Shown here piece after piece: positions 6,802 to 14,590 of a stretch of DNA of 23,234 nucleotides. The stretch lies in assembly GCA_035535015.1 (NCBI GenBank), contig DATLQU010000010.1:1-23234 (forward strand), in the 5' to 3' direction. Numbering within the stretch: position 1 is the stretch's first letter; every line of letters starts with the position of its first letter. The notes below the pieces were generated by a model. The model did no database searches and was not told where the DNA came from. It saw only the letters and a list, made by a program, of their open reading frames with translations. The position numbers and the translations under genes were made by a program. Source of the DNA: Palsa-661 sp035535015 (GTDB lineage Bacteria; Actinomycetota; Acidimicrobiia; Acidimicrobiales; UBA8190).

Positions 6802-7972
6802 CGGCTCCATCGTCGTGGAGAACGTCTGGAAGCGCTTTCGCGCCGACCGCGGGAAGCCGCGGCTCAATGATCAATTGGCCAAGATCGGTGGGCGCCTCCG
6901 GGGCAAAGAGCGGGAATGGCGCTGGGTCTTGAAGGACGTGAACTTGGACGTCGAGCCCGGCGGGACCGTGGGCTTGATCGGGATCAACGGCTCGGGCAAG
7001 TCCACCCTTCTCAAAGTGATCAGCCACACCATGTACCAGACGGCCGGCCGGTGCGAGACGTTCGGACGCATCGGTGCGCTCCTCGAGGTGAAGGGCGGGA
7101 TCCACCCCCTGTTGTCGGGACGTGAGAACATCTACATGTACGGCACCATCCTGGGCTTGACCCGGAAACAGATCGCGGCCCGGTTCGACGCCATCGTCGA
7201 ATTCGCCGAAGTGTCCGAGGCCATCGACAGGCAGGTCAAGTACTACTCCAGCGGCATGCAGGTGCGTCTGGGTTTCGCGATCGCCTCCCATCTCGACGTG
7301 GATATCCTGCTCATCGACGAGGTCCTCGCCGTCGGCGACGCGAATTTCCAACAGAAATGCCTCCGACGCATCAGCGAGGTCGTGGCCGAGGGCACCACCC
7401 TGCTCTTCGTATCGCACGACCTCGCCGCCGTGGAGGCCACCTGCGATCAGGCGTTGTGGCTCACGGAGGCCGTGGTGCGAGCGGCCGGGCCGACCGGTGA
7501 GGTGTTGGCCCAGTACCGCGGGTCCATCGAAGAGAACGCCGCTCTCGTGGCCCCCGCCGATGAAAAAGGGATGCGGGTGCTCAAGGTCGAGGTCACGGGC
7601 CTCGGCGGGGGTCCCGCCACCTCGGCGCATGACGCTCAGGCCCGACTCGTGCTGAGCACTCCCGACGCCGGCAGGGCGGAATTCGTCATCGGGATATCCC
7701 AAGGCACGGCCATGCCCATCTTCGTCATCCGTCATGAGATGTCCTACCCGGCGGGAGACTTCGAGCTGCGCTGTACCCTTCAGAGCCTGCCGGTACCGAG
7801 GGGCCACTACTCGATGTGGCTGGCTTCGATCGATCCCCGAGATCGGCGCCCCCACCACGCCTGGCAGCCGGTCGGCTCCTTCGACGTCTTCGGTCCTGGC
7901 ACCGTCCGGCCCCCTCAGGGCGTCCTGGTCCTGTCGCCGGTGTACGTCGAGGCCTCCTGGGACCTGTCCTGA
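6785..7972 (+). CDS. wzt: ABC exporter ATPase with C-terminal glycan-binding domain (Wzt-like)
   Basis: A 395-residue ATPase. All nucleotide-binding motifs are intact: Walker A GINGSGKST (66-74), signature YYSSGMQVR (153-161), Walker B ILLIDEV (174-180) and switch His211 in FVSHD. After about residue 250 a second domain of some 140 residues (from GMRVLKVEVTG to the end) matches the size and beta-rich character of the Wzt C-terminal domain, which in characterised systems recognises the modified end of the polymer. This suggests the glycan carries a terminal or repeated modification read by the exporter; sulfate is an attractive guess but only that. The start is TTG 6785 inside the permease gene with GAGGTG just upstream. 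The next gene begins two bases after its stop. Confidence 0.93.
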   Translation: MPTSANGSIVVENVWKRFRADRGKPRLNDQLAKIGGRLRGKEREWRWVLKDVNLDVEPGGTVGLIGINGSGKSTLLKVISHTMYQTAGRCETFGRIGALLEVKGGIHPLLSGRENIYMYGTILGLTRKQIAARFDAIVEFAEVSEAIDRQVKYYSSGMQVRLGFAIASHLDVDILLIDEVLAVGDANFQQKCLRRISEVVAEGTTLLFVSHDLAAVEATCDQALWLTEAVVRAAGPTGEVLAQYRGSIEENAALVAPADEKGMRVLKVEVTGLGGGPATSAHDAQARLVLSTPDAGRAEFVIGISQGTAMPIFVIRHEMSYPAGDFELRCTLQSLPVPRGHYSMWLASIDPRDRRPHHAWQPVGSFDVFGPGTVRPPQGVLVLSPVYVEASWDLS

Positions 7973-7973
7973 C

Positions 7974-9050
7974 GTGAACGGCGACACACAGGGCAAAGCG
8001 GTGGGGGCGATCCAAAGGCGGCTGCGGAGGCGTCAGCGCCGCAAGGCGCGGCGGGTGCTCGAACTGAAGACCAAGGGACGCATCGTGCACGAACCCAACC
8101 CTTCGTCTCCCGACGTCCTGACTCCCTTCCGTTTCTTCGCCGTTCTCGGCACGTGGATGGAAGAGGACGTGGTGGAGGCCACGGTCCGCAACGCCTTCGT
8201 TCAGGGCGTCGAAGCCGTCTACGTGGTCGACAATGCCAGCACCGATGCCACGGTGGAACGCGCCGTCGCCGCCGGAGCAACGTTGGTCGAAACCTTCCAC
8301 ACCCGACACTACGAAGAGCGCATCCGGATCCTGCTCATGAACAGCGTCGTCGCCCGGATGTCACTGGCGAGTGGGGCAGAGCATGTGTGGTGGCTGTGGC
8401 TTGACGCAGACGAATTCCCCGAGGGGCCCGATGGCACGACGATAGCCGAGTATCTTCGCACCCTCGACCGCCGTTTCCGGGTCGTGGGGAGTACGTACTA
8501 CAACCACTATCCGACGGAGAAGCCCGAGTACATATCGGGATTTCATCCGAGCGACTTTCAACCCATGTGCGAGCGCTACACCTCCAAACATGTGCATCAC
8601 TGCAAGCAGCCTCACTGGAAACATCCGCTTCAGCGATTCGACCAGGACGGGCCGTTCATTCTCGCCGGCGGTGGCTTCCATACCGGCACCCTACGGACCC
8701 GTGAACCACTGTGCGAGCCGCAGGGAGGAATCATCACTCACCACGCGTGTTACCGGGACGAAGGAGCGGCCCGCGCCCGGCTGGAACTTCTTTGTGGTTC
8801 TTCGGCGCGCAACGCATCCAATGACGCCATCGGCAATCGCACGATCCAGAGGCGCTTCGACTCGCTCGACGCTGTGTATGCGCAGGACTGGTCCCGGGTC
8901 AACAACCTGCGGGGGGACGAGCAGATGAGCGGCGTGCACCCCGTCGCCTGGCCCGATCCGCAGAACATCAGACGCTGGTACAGCATGGAGGATCTTTCCT
9001 CGGCCAAGCAGAGATGGCTCGCCGGCCACTCTTCCCCGACCAGCGTCTGA
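7974..9050 (+). CDS. Glycosyltransferase family 2-like protein (GT2b, paralog of 4634-5701)
   Basis: A 358-residue second copy of the GT2-like enzyme, with a basic N-terminus followed by FRFFAVLGTWMEEDVVE, YVVDNASTD, WWLWLDADEFPEGP, GSTYYNHYP and PHWKHPLQRF. Core residues agree with the first copy at roughly four in five positions. The N-terminus (about 40 residues) and the segment after the FQP-C motif diverge more (for example RYTSKHVHHCK against LYVPLRQRFC), so donor or acceptor specificity may have shifted. GTG 7974 begins two bases after the wzt stop, so translation is probably coupled; GTG 8001 is a possible alternative. Having both copies flank the exporter suggests consecutive sugar additions or an old duplication of the block. 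Confidence 0.85.
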   Translation: MNGDTQGKAVGAIQRRLRRRQRRKARRVLELKTKGRIVHEPNPSSPDVLTPFRFFAVLGTWMEEDVVEATVRNAFVQGVEAVYVVDNASTDATVERAVAAGATLVETFHTRHYEERIRILLMNSVVARMSLASGAEHVWWLWLDADEFPEGPDGTTIAEYLRTLDRRFRVVGSTYYNHYPTEKPEYISGFHPSDFQPMCERYTSKHVHHCKQPHWKHPLQRFDQDGPFILAGGGFHTGTLRTREPLCEPQGGIITHHACYRDEGAARARLELLCGSSARNASNDAIGNRTIQRRFDSLDAVYAQDWSRVNNLRGDEQMSGVHPVAWPDPQNIRRWYSMEDLSSAKQRWLAGHSSPTSV

Positions 9051-9060
9051 CCGGCGCCGG
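9051..9060. terminator. 10-bp GC palindrome filling a convergent gap
   Basis: The gap between the convergent stops at 9050 and 9064 is only 13 bases, and ten of them are the perfect palindrome CCGGCGCCGG. It could act in a short bidirectional terminator or only reflect base composition. No T-tract follows. Confidence 0.3.
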
Positions 9061-9063
9061 GCG

Positions 9064-11043
9064 TCATGAACGGACGGTGACGTCGCCGGCCCCCCACCGG
9101 TCCAGCCAGGACTGCAGCATGAGGACGTCCCACAACGCGTAGCCGAGGTCGCGTCTGCCGCTGGTGTGTGCCTCCCAGGCATGGCGGATGGGCGTGGGAT
9201 CAAGCACGCCCTGGCGCACCAGACGGTGGCGACCGAGCAGCTCTTCGGCCCACGGCCGCAATGGTCCGCGCAGCCACGCCCCGACCGGCATCCCGAAACC
9301 CATCTTGGGCCTGTCGACCAAGGTAGCGGGAACATGGCGGTGAAGAACGTCTCGCAGGACCGTCTTCGTGATTCCGTGGTGCAGTTTGCTCGACATGGGT
9401 AAGCGCCAGGCGAGATCGAGAACGTGTCGGTCGAGAAACGGAACCCGGGTTTCGAGCGAGCAGGCCATGGCGGCGCGATCAAGCTTCGTGAGGATATCGT
9501 CCGGTAGGTAGCTAACCAGATCGAGCAGCAACACCTGCTCGGTCACTCCTCCGAGGTCTGGCCACGTGTCCGGCTGGGACGCCAAGGACGCGCCGCCCGG
9601 AACACCGAGGACGACCGACTCCGGATCGTCCCAGTGGGAGACGAGGGCCAGATACGCCTCCTCAACCCCGCCGGCGGCCAGCACCTTGCCCAATTTCGCG
9701 AACTTGTCGGCCGGGTTTCGCAGTTGCCACTTTCCCGGGAGCGCACCGCTCAATCGCGCCACACTCTCCACCACCCCCGGTCTCACTCGGGCCATCGATG
9801 CGCCCACCCGGCGTCGCACCCCCGCAGGCACCCGAGCAGAACGATTCTGGAGTCGCTCGAGCCAGGCGTGTCGGTTGTAGCCAGCGAAAAGCTCGTCCCC
9901 CCCGTCGCCGGATAACGAGACCGTCACCTGTGACCGCGCCAGCCGGCTGACGAGCAAAGTCGGGATCTGCGAGCAGTCGCCGAAGGGCTCGTCCCAGATC
10001 TCGGCCAGCGAGGGGATGACGGCCAGAGCGTCGGCATCGGTCACCTGGAGAGCCGTGTGGTCGGTTCCCAGATGAGCGGCCACGGCGGCGGCGGATACCG
10101 ACTCGTCGAACCCGCTTTCGGCGAAGCCGATGGTGAAGGTCTTCACCGATTGGCCGCTGTGCTTCTGCATGAGCGCCACGACCAGGCTCGAGTCCACTCC
10201 CCCCGACAGAAACGCCCCTACCGGTACGTCGGCCAGCATGCGGGCGGCCACGGCGTCACCCAGGGTGGATTCGACGCGTTCGGCCAGCTGGGCCCGCTCC
10301 CCCGACAAGGGGCGACGAAGTGCCGCATCGACGGCGTCGCGCGCCGACCAGTAGACCCGGCGCCGCACCGGGCCACCGGGGCGATCGCCGGCCCCCACGG
10401 TCACGATCTGACCGGGCTCGAGCTTGGCGATGTCGCGGTAGATGGTCCGCGGCGCCGGAATGCAGTTGTGGCGCAGAAACAGCGCCACCGATCCGCGGTC
10501 GATCTCGGCGGCGAAGCCGGGCAGGCACCGCAGAGCCTTCAGCTCCGAGGCGAAGGCGAGCTGGCCTCCCACCCAGCCGTAGTAGAGGGGTTTCTCCCCC
10601 AACCGGTCCCGCACCAGATGGAGCTCGTGGCGCGACCGGTCCCAGAGGGCCATGGCGAACATTCCCTCACAAGCTTCCAGGGCCTCGTCGAGACCCCACT
10701 GTTCGACGGCCGCCAACACGACCTCGGCGTCACAGCCGCCGTGCACCACCACCCCGAGCCCTTCGAGCCGGTGGCGCAGGGCGGGAAAGTTGTAGATCTC
10801 GCCGTTGTAGTTGAGGACGAACCGCCCCGATGGCGACACCATCGGTTGGTGTCCGTCGGGACCGAGCCCCACCACGGCCAGGCGACGGTGCCCGAAGGCC
10901 ACGCCGTCGGCCTCGTCGACCCAGAGGCCCCCGTCGTCGGGGCCCCGGTGTTCGAGGGCCGACGCCATGGACGAGGCGCGCCGGGCCAACTCCTCCGACG
11001 ACGTCGACCGGCCGGGGTCAAGGACCCCGGCTATCCCGCACAC
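9064..11043 (-). CDS. asnB: Asparagine synthase-like glutamine amidotransferase (AsnB family)
   Basis: A 659-residue two-domain enzyme. Domain one is a class II glutaminase with the N-terminal nucleophile Cys2 (MCGIAG), HRRLAVVG (52-59), NYNGEIYN (78-85) and GCDAEV (103-108). Domain two is the synthetase with the pyrophosphate loop FLSGGVDSS (278-286) and a later SLSGDGGDELFAGYNRH block. It would use glutamine ammonia and ATP to amidate a carboxylate. In surface-glycan loci, relatives of this kind are thought to convert uronic acids into uronamides or to amidate other groups, which fits here better than housekeeping asparagine synthesis, though this is inference. The GTG at 11043 is fixed by the need for Cys at position two. 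It lies downstream of a GT4 gene on the same strand, across a 129-bp gap with two GC palindromes. Confidence 0.9.
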   Translation of the reverse strand: MCGIAGVLDPGRSTSSEELARRASSMASALEHRGPDDGGLWVDEADGVAFGHRRLAVVGLGPDGHQPMVSPSGRFVLNYNGEIYNFPALRHRLEGLGVVVHGGCDAEVVLAAVEQWGLDEALEACEGMFAMALWDRSRHELHLVRDRLGEKPLYYGWVGGQLAFASELKALRCLPGFAAEIDRGSVALFLRHNCIPAPRTIYRDIAKLEPGQIVTVGAGDRPGGPVRRRVYWSARDAVDAALRRPLSGERAQLAERVESTLGDAVAARMLADVPVGAFLSGGVDSSLVVALMQKHSGQSVKTFTIGFAESGFDESVSAAAVAAHLGTDHTALQVTDADALAVIPSLAEIWDEPFGDCSQIPTLLVSRLARSQVTVSLSGDGGDELFAGYNRHAWLERLQNRSARVPAGVRRRVGASMARVRPGVVESVARLSGALPGKWQLRNPADKFAKLGKVLAAGGVEEAYLALVSHWDDPESVVLGVPGGASLASQPDTWPDLGGVTEQVLLLDLVSYLPDDILTKLDRAAMACSLETRVPFLDRHVLDLAWRLPMSSKLHHGITKTVLRDVLHRHVPATLVDRPKMGFGMPVGAWLRGPLRPWAEELLGRHRLVRQGVLDPTPIRHAWEAHTSGRRDLGYALWDVLMLQSWLDRWGAGDVTVRS

Positions 11044-11088
11044 ACGTCACCGGCGATGTCGGACGACGACCAGTGCGGGCGGGGAAAC

Positions 11089-11107
11089 GGCGCCGGGCCC
11101 CGGCGCC
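11089..11107. repeat. 19-bp GC palindrome between GT4 and asnB-like gene
   Basis: GGCGCCGGG and CCCGGCGCC form perfect nine-base arms around a single C. In RNA this would fold as about eight pairs with a three-base loop. It sits within the 129-bp gap and could attenuate, protect or process the message. There is no T-tract. Confidence 0.55.
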
Positions 11108-11126
11108 GGCCCACGACCGGCTTCTG

Positions 11127-11140
11127 CGCCGGGCCCGGCG
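11127..11140. repeat. 14-bp GC palindrome between GT4 and asnB-like gene
   Basis: CGCCGGGCCCGGCG is a perfect palindrome 19 bases from the first one and shares its CGCCGGG core. The pair may form alternative hairpins in the RNA. Confidence 0.5.
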
Positions 11141-11172
11141 TCATGGCCCCACCAGCTCCATCGGCGCCCCGT

Positions 11173-12297
11173 TCATGTTCCGGCCAGGAGTGGGGCGAGG
11201 GCGGCGCGCCAGCCTGATGCCACCACCTCGAGGCTGAAGAGCCCGGCGCAGCGCGCCCGGGCGGCGGCCCCCATGGCCCGGCGTCGGTCGGGGTCGCTGA
11301 GCAGGGTGGCCACCGCCGCCACCATGGCGTCGAAGTCGTCGTGGTCCACCACCAGGCCCGTCTCGCCGTCGGCCACGATGGCGTCCACACCGGGCACGGC
11401 GGTGGCCACCACGGCAACGGCGCTCAGTCCCGCCTCGATGAGGACACCGGGCATGCCTTCGCCCTTGGGGAGGCTCGGGAAGACGAAGATGTCGGTGCCC
11501 TGGAAGACGTCGGCCATGTCCCCGCGGGGTCCGAGGAGCTCCACGCCGGCGGCGGCGGCCGGGGCAACCAGGGACGACGCCAGAGGGCCGTCACCCACGG
11601 CCAGGGCCCGGAATTCCAGGCCCTCGGCCCGCAGAGCGGCCACCACCTCGATGAACCGGTCGGGCCTCTTCTGGTGGTTGAGGGCCCCCACGAACGAGAC
11701 CACGGGCACGGCACGGTCAGCGCCCCCGGGCTCGGGGTGGAACTCCTCGGGGTCACGTCCGTTGGGCACGAGGACGAGCCGTCGGTCGGGGACGCCGAGA
11801 ACGGTGCGACATTCCTCCAGGACCTCGGCCCCTTCCGCCGTGACCAGGTCCGGCCGCCGGGCCAGGAAGCGCCACATGGAGCGGCGCAGCGGATGGTGGG
11901 CGGACTGGGCCAGGGTGCCGATGGCGTAGTAGACGAGCGGGCACCGGCGGGGGAAGAGGGCCGGCACCAGGTACTTGAGCGACTCCCCGCCGTGGGCCAC
12001 CACCAGCACCGGGGCCAGGCCGGCCAGGCGGCGGCGGAGCCTCCAGACCAGGCGGGGATCGAAACCGACGGCGTCTCGTGGGCCGCGGCCGTCCTCCAGG
12101 GCGTAGTCGACGGCCACTACCGATACCTGCGGCTCGGCGGCCTTGGCCGCGCTCACCAGGCAGAGGACGCGATGACGGCGGACGCCGGGGGCGTCCAGCC
12201 GATCGGCCAGGGCCCGGGCCTCGCGCTGGGCACCGCGGGCGGCCGGGGTGGGGATGACGTGGAGGACCAGAGGCTCGGAGACGTCTCCATCCACCAC
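11173..12297 (-). CDS. Glycosyltransferase family 4 protein
   Basis: A 374-residue GT-B fold enzyme. The N-terminal domain begins LVLHVIPTPAARGAQREARALA with the family's basic/Gly acceptor loop. The C-terminal domain has VPVVSFVGALNHQKRPDRFIE and the donor-binding E-x7-E segment GEGMPGVLIEAG, followed by VATAVPGVDAIVADGETGLVV, typical of GT4 retaining transferases. It is expected to be cytoplasmic or membrane-associated, adding a sugar from a nucleotide donor to a lipid-linked chain. Two GTG codons in a row give the start at 12297, with AGAGGGGG nine bases upstream. It heads a two-gene unit with the asparagine-synthase-like gene and is divergent from the sulfotransferase operon. Donor and linkage are not predictable. 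Confidence 0.87.
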   Translation of the reverse strand: MVDGDVSEPLVLHVIPTPAARGAQREARALADRLDAPGVRRHRVLCLVSAAKAAEPQVSVVAVDYALEDGRGPRDAVGFDPRLVWRLRRRLAGLAPVLVVAHGGESLKYLVPALFPRRCPLVYYAIGTLAQSAHHPLRRSMWRFLARRPDLVTAEGAEVLEECRTVLGVPDRRLVLVPNGRDPEEFHPEPGGADRAVPVVSFVGALNHQKRPDRFIEVVAALRAEGLEFRALAVGDGPLASSLVAPAAAAGVELLGPRGDMADVFQGTDIFVFPSLPKGEGMPGVLIEAGLSAVAVVATAVPGVDAIVADGETGLVVDHDDFDAMVAAVATLLSDPDRRRAMGAAARARCAGLFSLEVVASGWRAALAPLLAGT

Positions 12298-12348
12298 CGC
12301 GTTGGGCCCCCTCTGTCGCGTTCAGATCACCACCTATGGCGAAGAGCC

Positions 12349-12358
12349 AGGCTACCGT
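12349..12358. promoter_or_regulatory. Candidate overlapping divergent -10 boxes
   Basis: In the 96-bp gap between divergent starts, the plus strand has TACCGT (12353-12358) and the minus strand has TAGCCT (12354-12349), sharing the TA pair. They would give leaders of roughly 30 and 45 bases to the genes at 12394 and 12297. The match is short and unsupported by -35 boxes. Confidence 0.25.
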
Positions 12359-12393
12359 TTGTGGACGAGTTCCACGTGTGTCACCCTGCGTCA

Positions 12394-13257
12394 ATGAGCC
12401 TACGCTCCGTGGCCGCTGCGGGGCTGCGACGCCTGCCTCCCCGGGTACGACTGGGCCTTCTCCACGGCCTGGGTCGGTACGCGCCCTGGGAACAGGGGTT
12501 CGATTTCTCGCCCCCCGAGCTCGAGCCGGGCGAGGTCATCGGGCCCCCGGACTTCGTGGGGATCGGGGTGCAGAAGGCGGGGACGAGCTGGTGGTACGAG
12601 CTCATCGTGGCTCATCCCGACGTCTCGGCCCGGCCCGGGATCCACAAGGAGCGGCATTATCTCTCACGCTTCGGCACCAGCTCGTTCGGGCCGGCGGAGA
12701 TCGAGACCTACCACGGCTGGTTCCCCCGGCAGCCGGGGACGCTGGCCGGAGAGTGGACGCCCGATTACATCGAATTCCCGTGGGTGGCGCCGTTGCTGGC
12801 CCTGGCCGCGCCCGAGGCCCGACTGCTGGTGATGCTGCGCGACCCGGTGGAGCGTTTCCTCTCGGGCCTGGCCCATCAGCGACGGCACCCGGAGTCGGCC
12901 ACCCGGGCCAGCGTGTCCGATGCCGTGGACCGGGGCTTCTACCACCGGGCCCTGGCGCCGTGGAGCCCGTACATAGGTCGTGGGCGGCTGCTCGTGCTCC
13001 AGTACGAACGGTGCAGCGTGGACCCGGTCGGGCAACTGGCCCGCAGCTACCGCTTCCTCGGCCTCGACGACAGCTTCACGCCCCCTGACCTGCACCGCCC
13101 TGTCGGTCGGACCAAGCAGGGCAAGCTCGATCTGGCCGATGACGCCCGGCGGCGGCTGGTCGAGACCTACGCGTCGGACGTCGGCGCCCTGGCCGGGCAG
13201 TTCCCGGAGCTCGACCTGGCCCTGTGGCCGAATTTCGCCCCGGGCCGCGTATCGTGA
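12394..13257 (+). CDS. Sulfotransferase (PAPS-dependent, NodH/heparan-sulfate type)
   Basis: A 287-residue sulfotransferase and first gene of a five-gene operon. The phosphosulfate loop is FVGIGVQKAGTSWWYELI (54-71) with Lys61, and the 3'-phosphate site is LLVMLRDPVERFLSGL (144-159) with Arg149 and Ser157. HKERHYL (84-90) and GEWTPDY (119-125) are further blocks usual in glycan sulfotransferases. The Q-K-x-G-T loop differs from the P-R-S-G-T loop of the other sulfotransferases here, so it belongs to a separate branch and probably acts on a different position or sugar. The start at ATG 12394 has no clear ribosome site. The stop is seven bases before the next start. No signal peptide or membrane helix is seen. 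Confidence 0.88.
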   Translation: MSLRSVAAAGLRRLPPRVRLGLLHGLGRYAPWEQGFDFSPPELEPGEVIGPPDFVGIGVQKAGTSWWYELIVAHPDVSARPGIHKERHYLSRFGTSSFGPAEIETYHGWFPRQPGTLAGEWTPDYIEFPWVAPLLALAAPEARLLVMLRDPVERFLSGLAHQRRHPESATRASVSDAVDRGFYHRALAPWSPYIGRGRLLVLQYERCSVDPVGQLARSYRFLGLDDSFTPPDLHRPVGRTKQGKLDLADDARRRLVETYASDVGALAGQFPELDLALWPNFAPGRVS

Positions 13258-13264
13258 CCGCCCT

Positions 13265-14590
13265 GTGATCCTCACCGCCGGAAAGCTCCCTTCGGCTCCG
13301 CTGGGCGTGGTGCTGGTGGGCATCATCCTCACCCTGGTGAGCCTGCCCATCGCCCGGCGCCGAGGCCGGGCCGAGGGCGATCCCCGGCTGGTGACGTTGC
13401 TCATGATCGGCCTGTTCCTGCACTTCCTGGCCGGGCCGGCCCAGATCTTCGTGGACAACCACGCCTACCACGGGGTGGCCGACTTCAGCGGCTACGTGCA
13501 TCAGGGCGCCACCATCTCGAGGAACTTCCTGTCCTTCCACTTCACCACCCAAGGGTCCGGCGCACGCGGCCTGATCGGAGACGGATCGGTCTCGATCTAC
13601 GCCGGGGTGGTGTTCTCCCTCGTCGGCGTGAACGAATTGGCCAGCTTCTTCGTCTTCGCCTGGTTCTCGTGGCTGGGGACGATCTACTTCTACCGCGCTT
13701 TCTGTCTGACCTTCCCCGAGAGCGAGCACCGGCGGTACGCGCTCATGCTCTTCTTGTTGCCGTCACTACTGTTCTGGACCTCCGACGTGAGCAAGGAATC
13801 GGTGATGATGCTGGCCCTGGGGGTCACCTCCTTCGGGTTGGCCCGTGTCCTCGGCCGCGAACGCGGCGGCTACCCGGTGGTGCTCCTGGGCGCGCTGCTC
13901 GGCATCTTCACCCGGCCCAACGAATTCGCCCTGCTGCTCGTTGGCTTCACCCTGGCCATGTTCTTCCGGGGGGCCGACGCCCGGAAGCGACTCCGTGGCA
14001 CCCGGCGCCTGGGCACGCTCGTGTTCGTCGTCCTCATCCTGATCGTGACCGGCCTGTTGACCATCAAGTTCATCCACAGCAACGCCGGGTCCGTATCCGG
14101 CGTGCTGGGCAAGGCGCACAAGAACAACAGCGGCTCGGGGGCGGGCTTCGGCAGCAGCAACGTGCCCTATTCCTCCGATCCGCTGACCTATCCCCGTGAC
14201 ATCTACACGGTGCTGTTCGATCCGCTGCCCGTCACCGCCCGCAGCATCACCCAGCTGCTGGCCGCCGGGGAGAACACCGTCATCCTCGTGCTCGTCCTCA
14301 CCTCACTGCGGCGGCTGCGGGCCGTCTACCGGGCGGGCCGGGAACGGCCGTACGTCATCATGTGCGCCATCTACACGCTCGGTTTCATCTATGCCTTCGC
14401 CGCGCTGGGAAACCTGGGGCTGATCACCCGCGAGCGCACGCTGCTGTTCCCCTACCTGTTGGTGCTGCTCTGCATTCCGGTGTCGGAGAAGGGCGAAGAA
14501 CCGCAGTACTCGTGGGAGAGGCCGCGCCCGTCGCGACGCGAAAGACGCCTGGCCCTGGCGCGCGCCCGCGAGAGCGGCGCCGTCTCGTGA
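13265..14590 (+). CDS. Polytopic membrane protein, possible Wzy-like polymerase or ligase
   Basis: A 441-residue membrane protein with about ten or eleven hydrophobic helices (roughly 10-30, 42-62, 110-127, 128-148, 157-172, 178-195, 202-215, 219-234, 250-270, 336-350, 363-382, 391-405). A hydrophilic loop of about 65 residues at 271-335 contains a Gly/Ser/Asn-rich stretch. FWTSDVSKESVMML (170-183) resembles the F-W-S-S-x-x-x-K-[DE] block in some glycan polymerases and membrane glycosyltransferases. The C-terminus is cytoplasmic-looking and Arg-rich. I cannot assign a family with confidence. The place in an operon with two glycosyltransferases and two sulfotransferases favours a polymerase, ligase or lipid-sugar-dependent transferase. 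The start is GTG 13265, and its TGA overlaps the next gene's GTG by four bases. Confidence 0.75.
   Translation: MILTAGKLPSAPLGVVLVGIILTLVSLPIARRRGRAEGDPRLVTLLMIGLFLHFLAGPAQIFVDNHAYHGVADFSGYVHQGATISRNFLSFHFTTQGSGARGLIGDGSVSIYAGVVFSLVGVNELASFFVFAWFSWLGTIYFYRAFCLTFPESEHRRYALMLFLLPSLLFWTSDVSKESVMMLALGVTSFGLARVLGRERGGYPVVLLGALLGIFTRPNEFALLLVGFTLAMFFRGADARKRLRGTRRLGTLVFVVLILIVTGLLTIKFIHSNAGSVSGVLGKAHKNNSGSGAGFGSSNVPYSSDPLTYPRDIYTVLFDPLPVTARSITQLLAAGENTVILVLVLTSLRRLRAVYRAGRERPYVIMCAIYTLGFIYAFAALGNLGLITRERTLLFPYLLVLLCIPVSEKGEEPQYSWERPRPSRRERRLALARARESGAVS

Noticed and set aside
11173..12297. Assignment of specific sugars or linkages to this and the other glycosyltransferases
   Set aside because: GT2 and GT4 motifs show the fold and mechanism but not the donor or acceptor, so no specific names were given.
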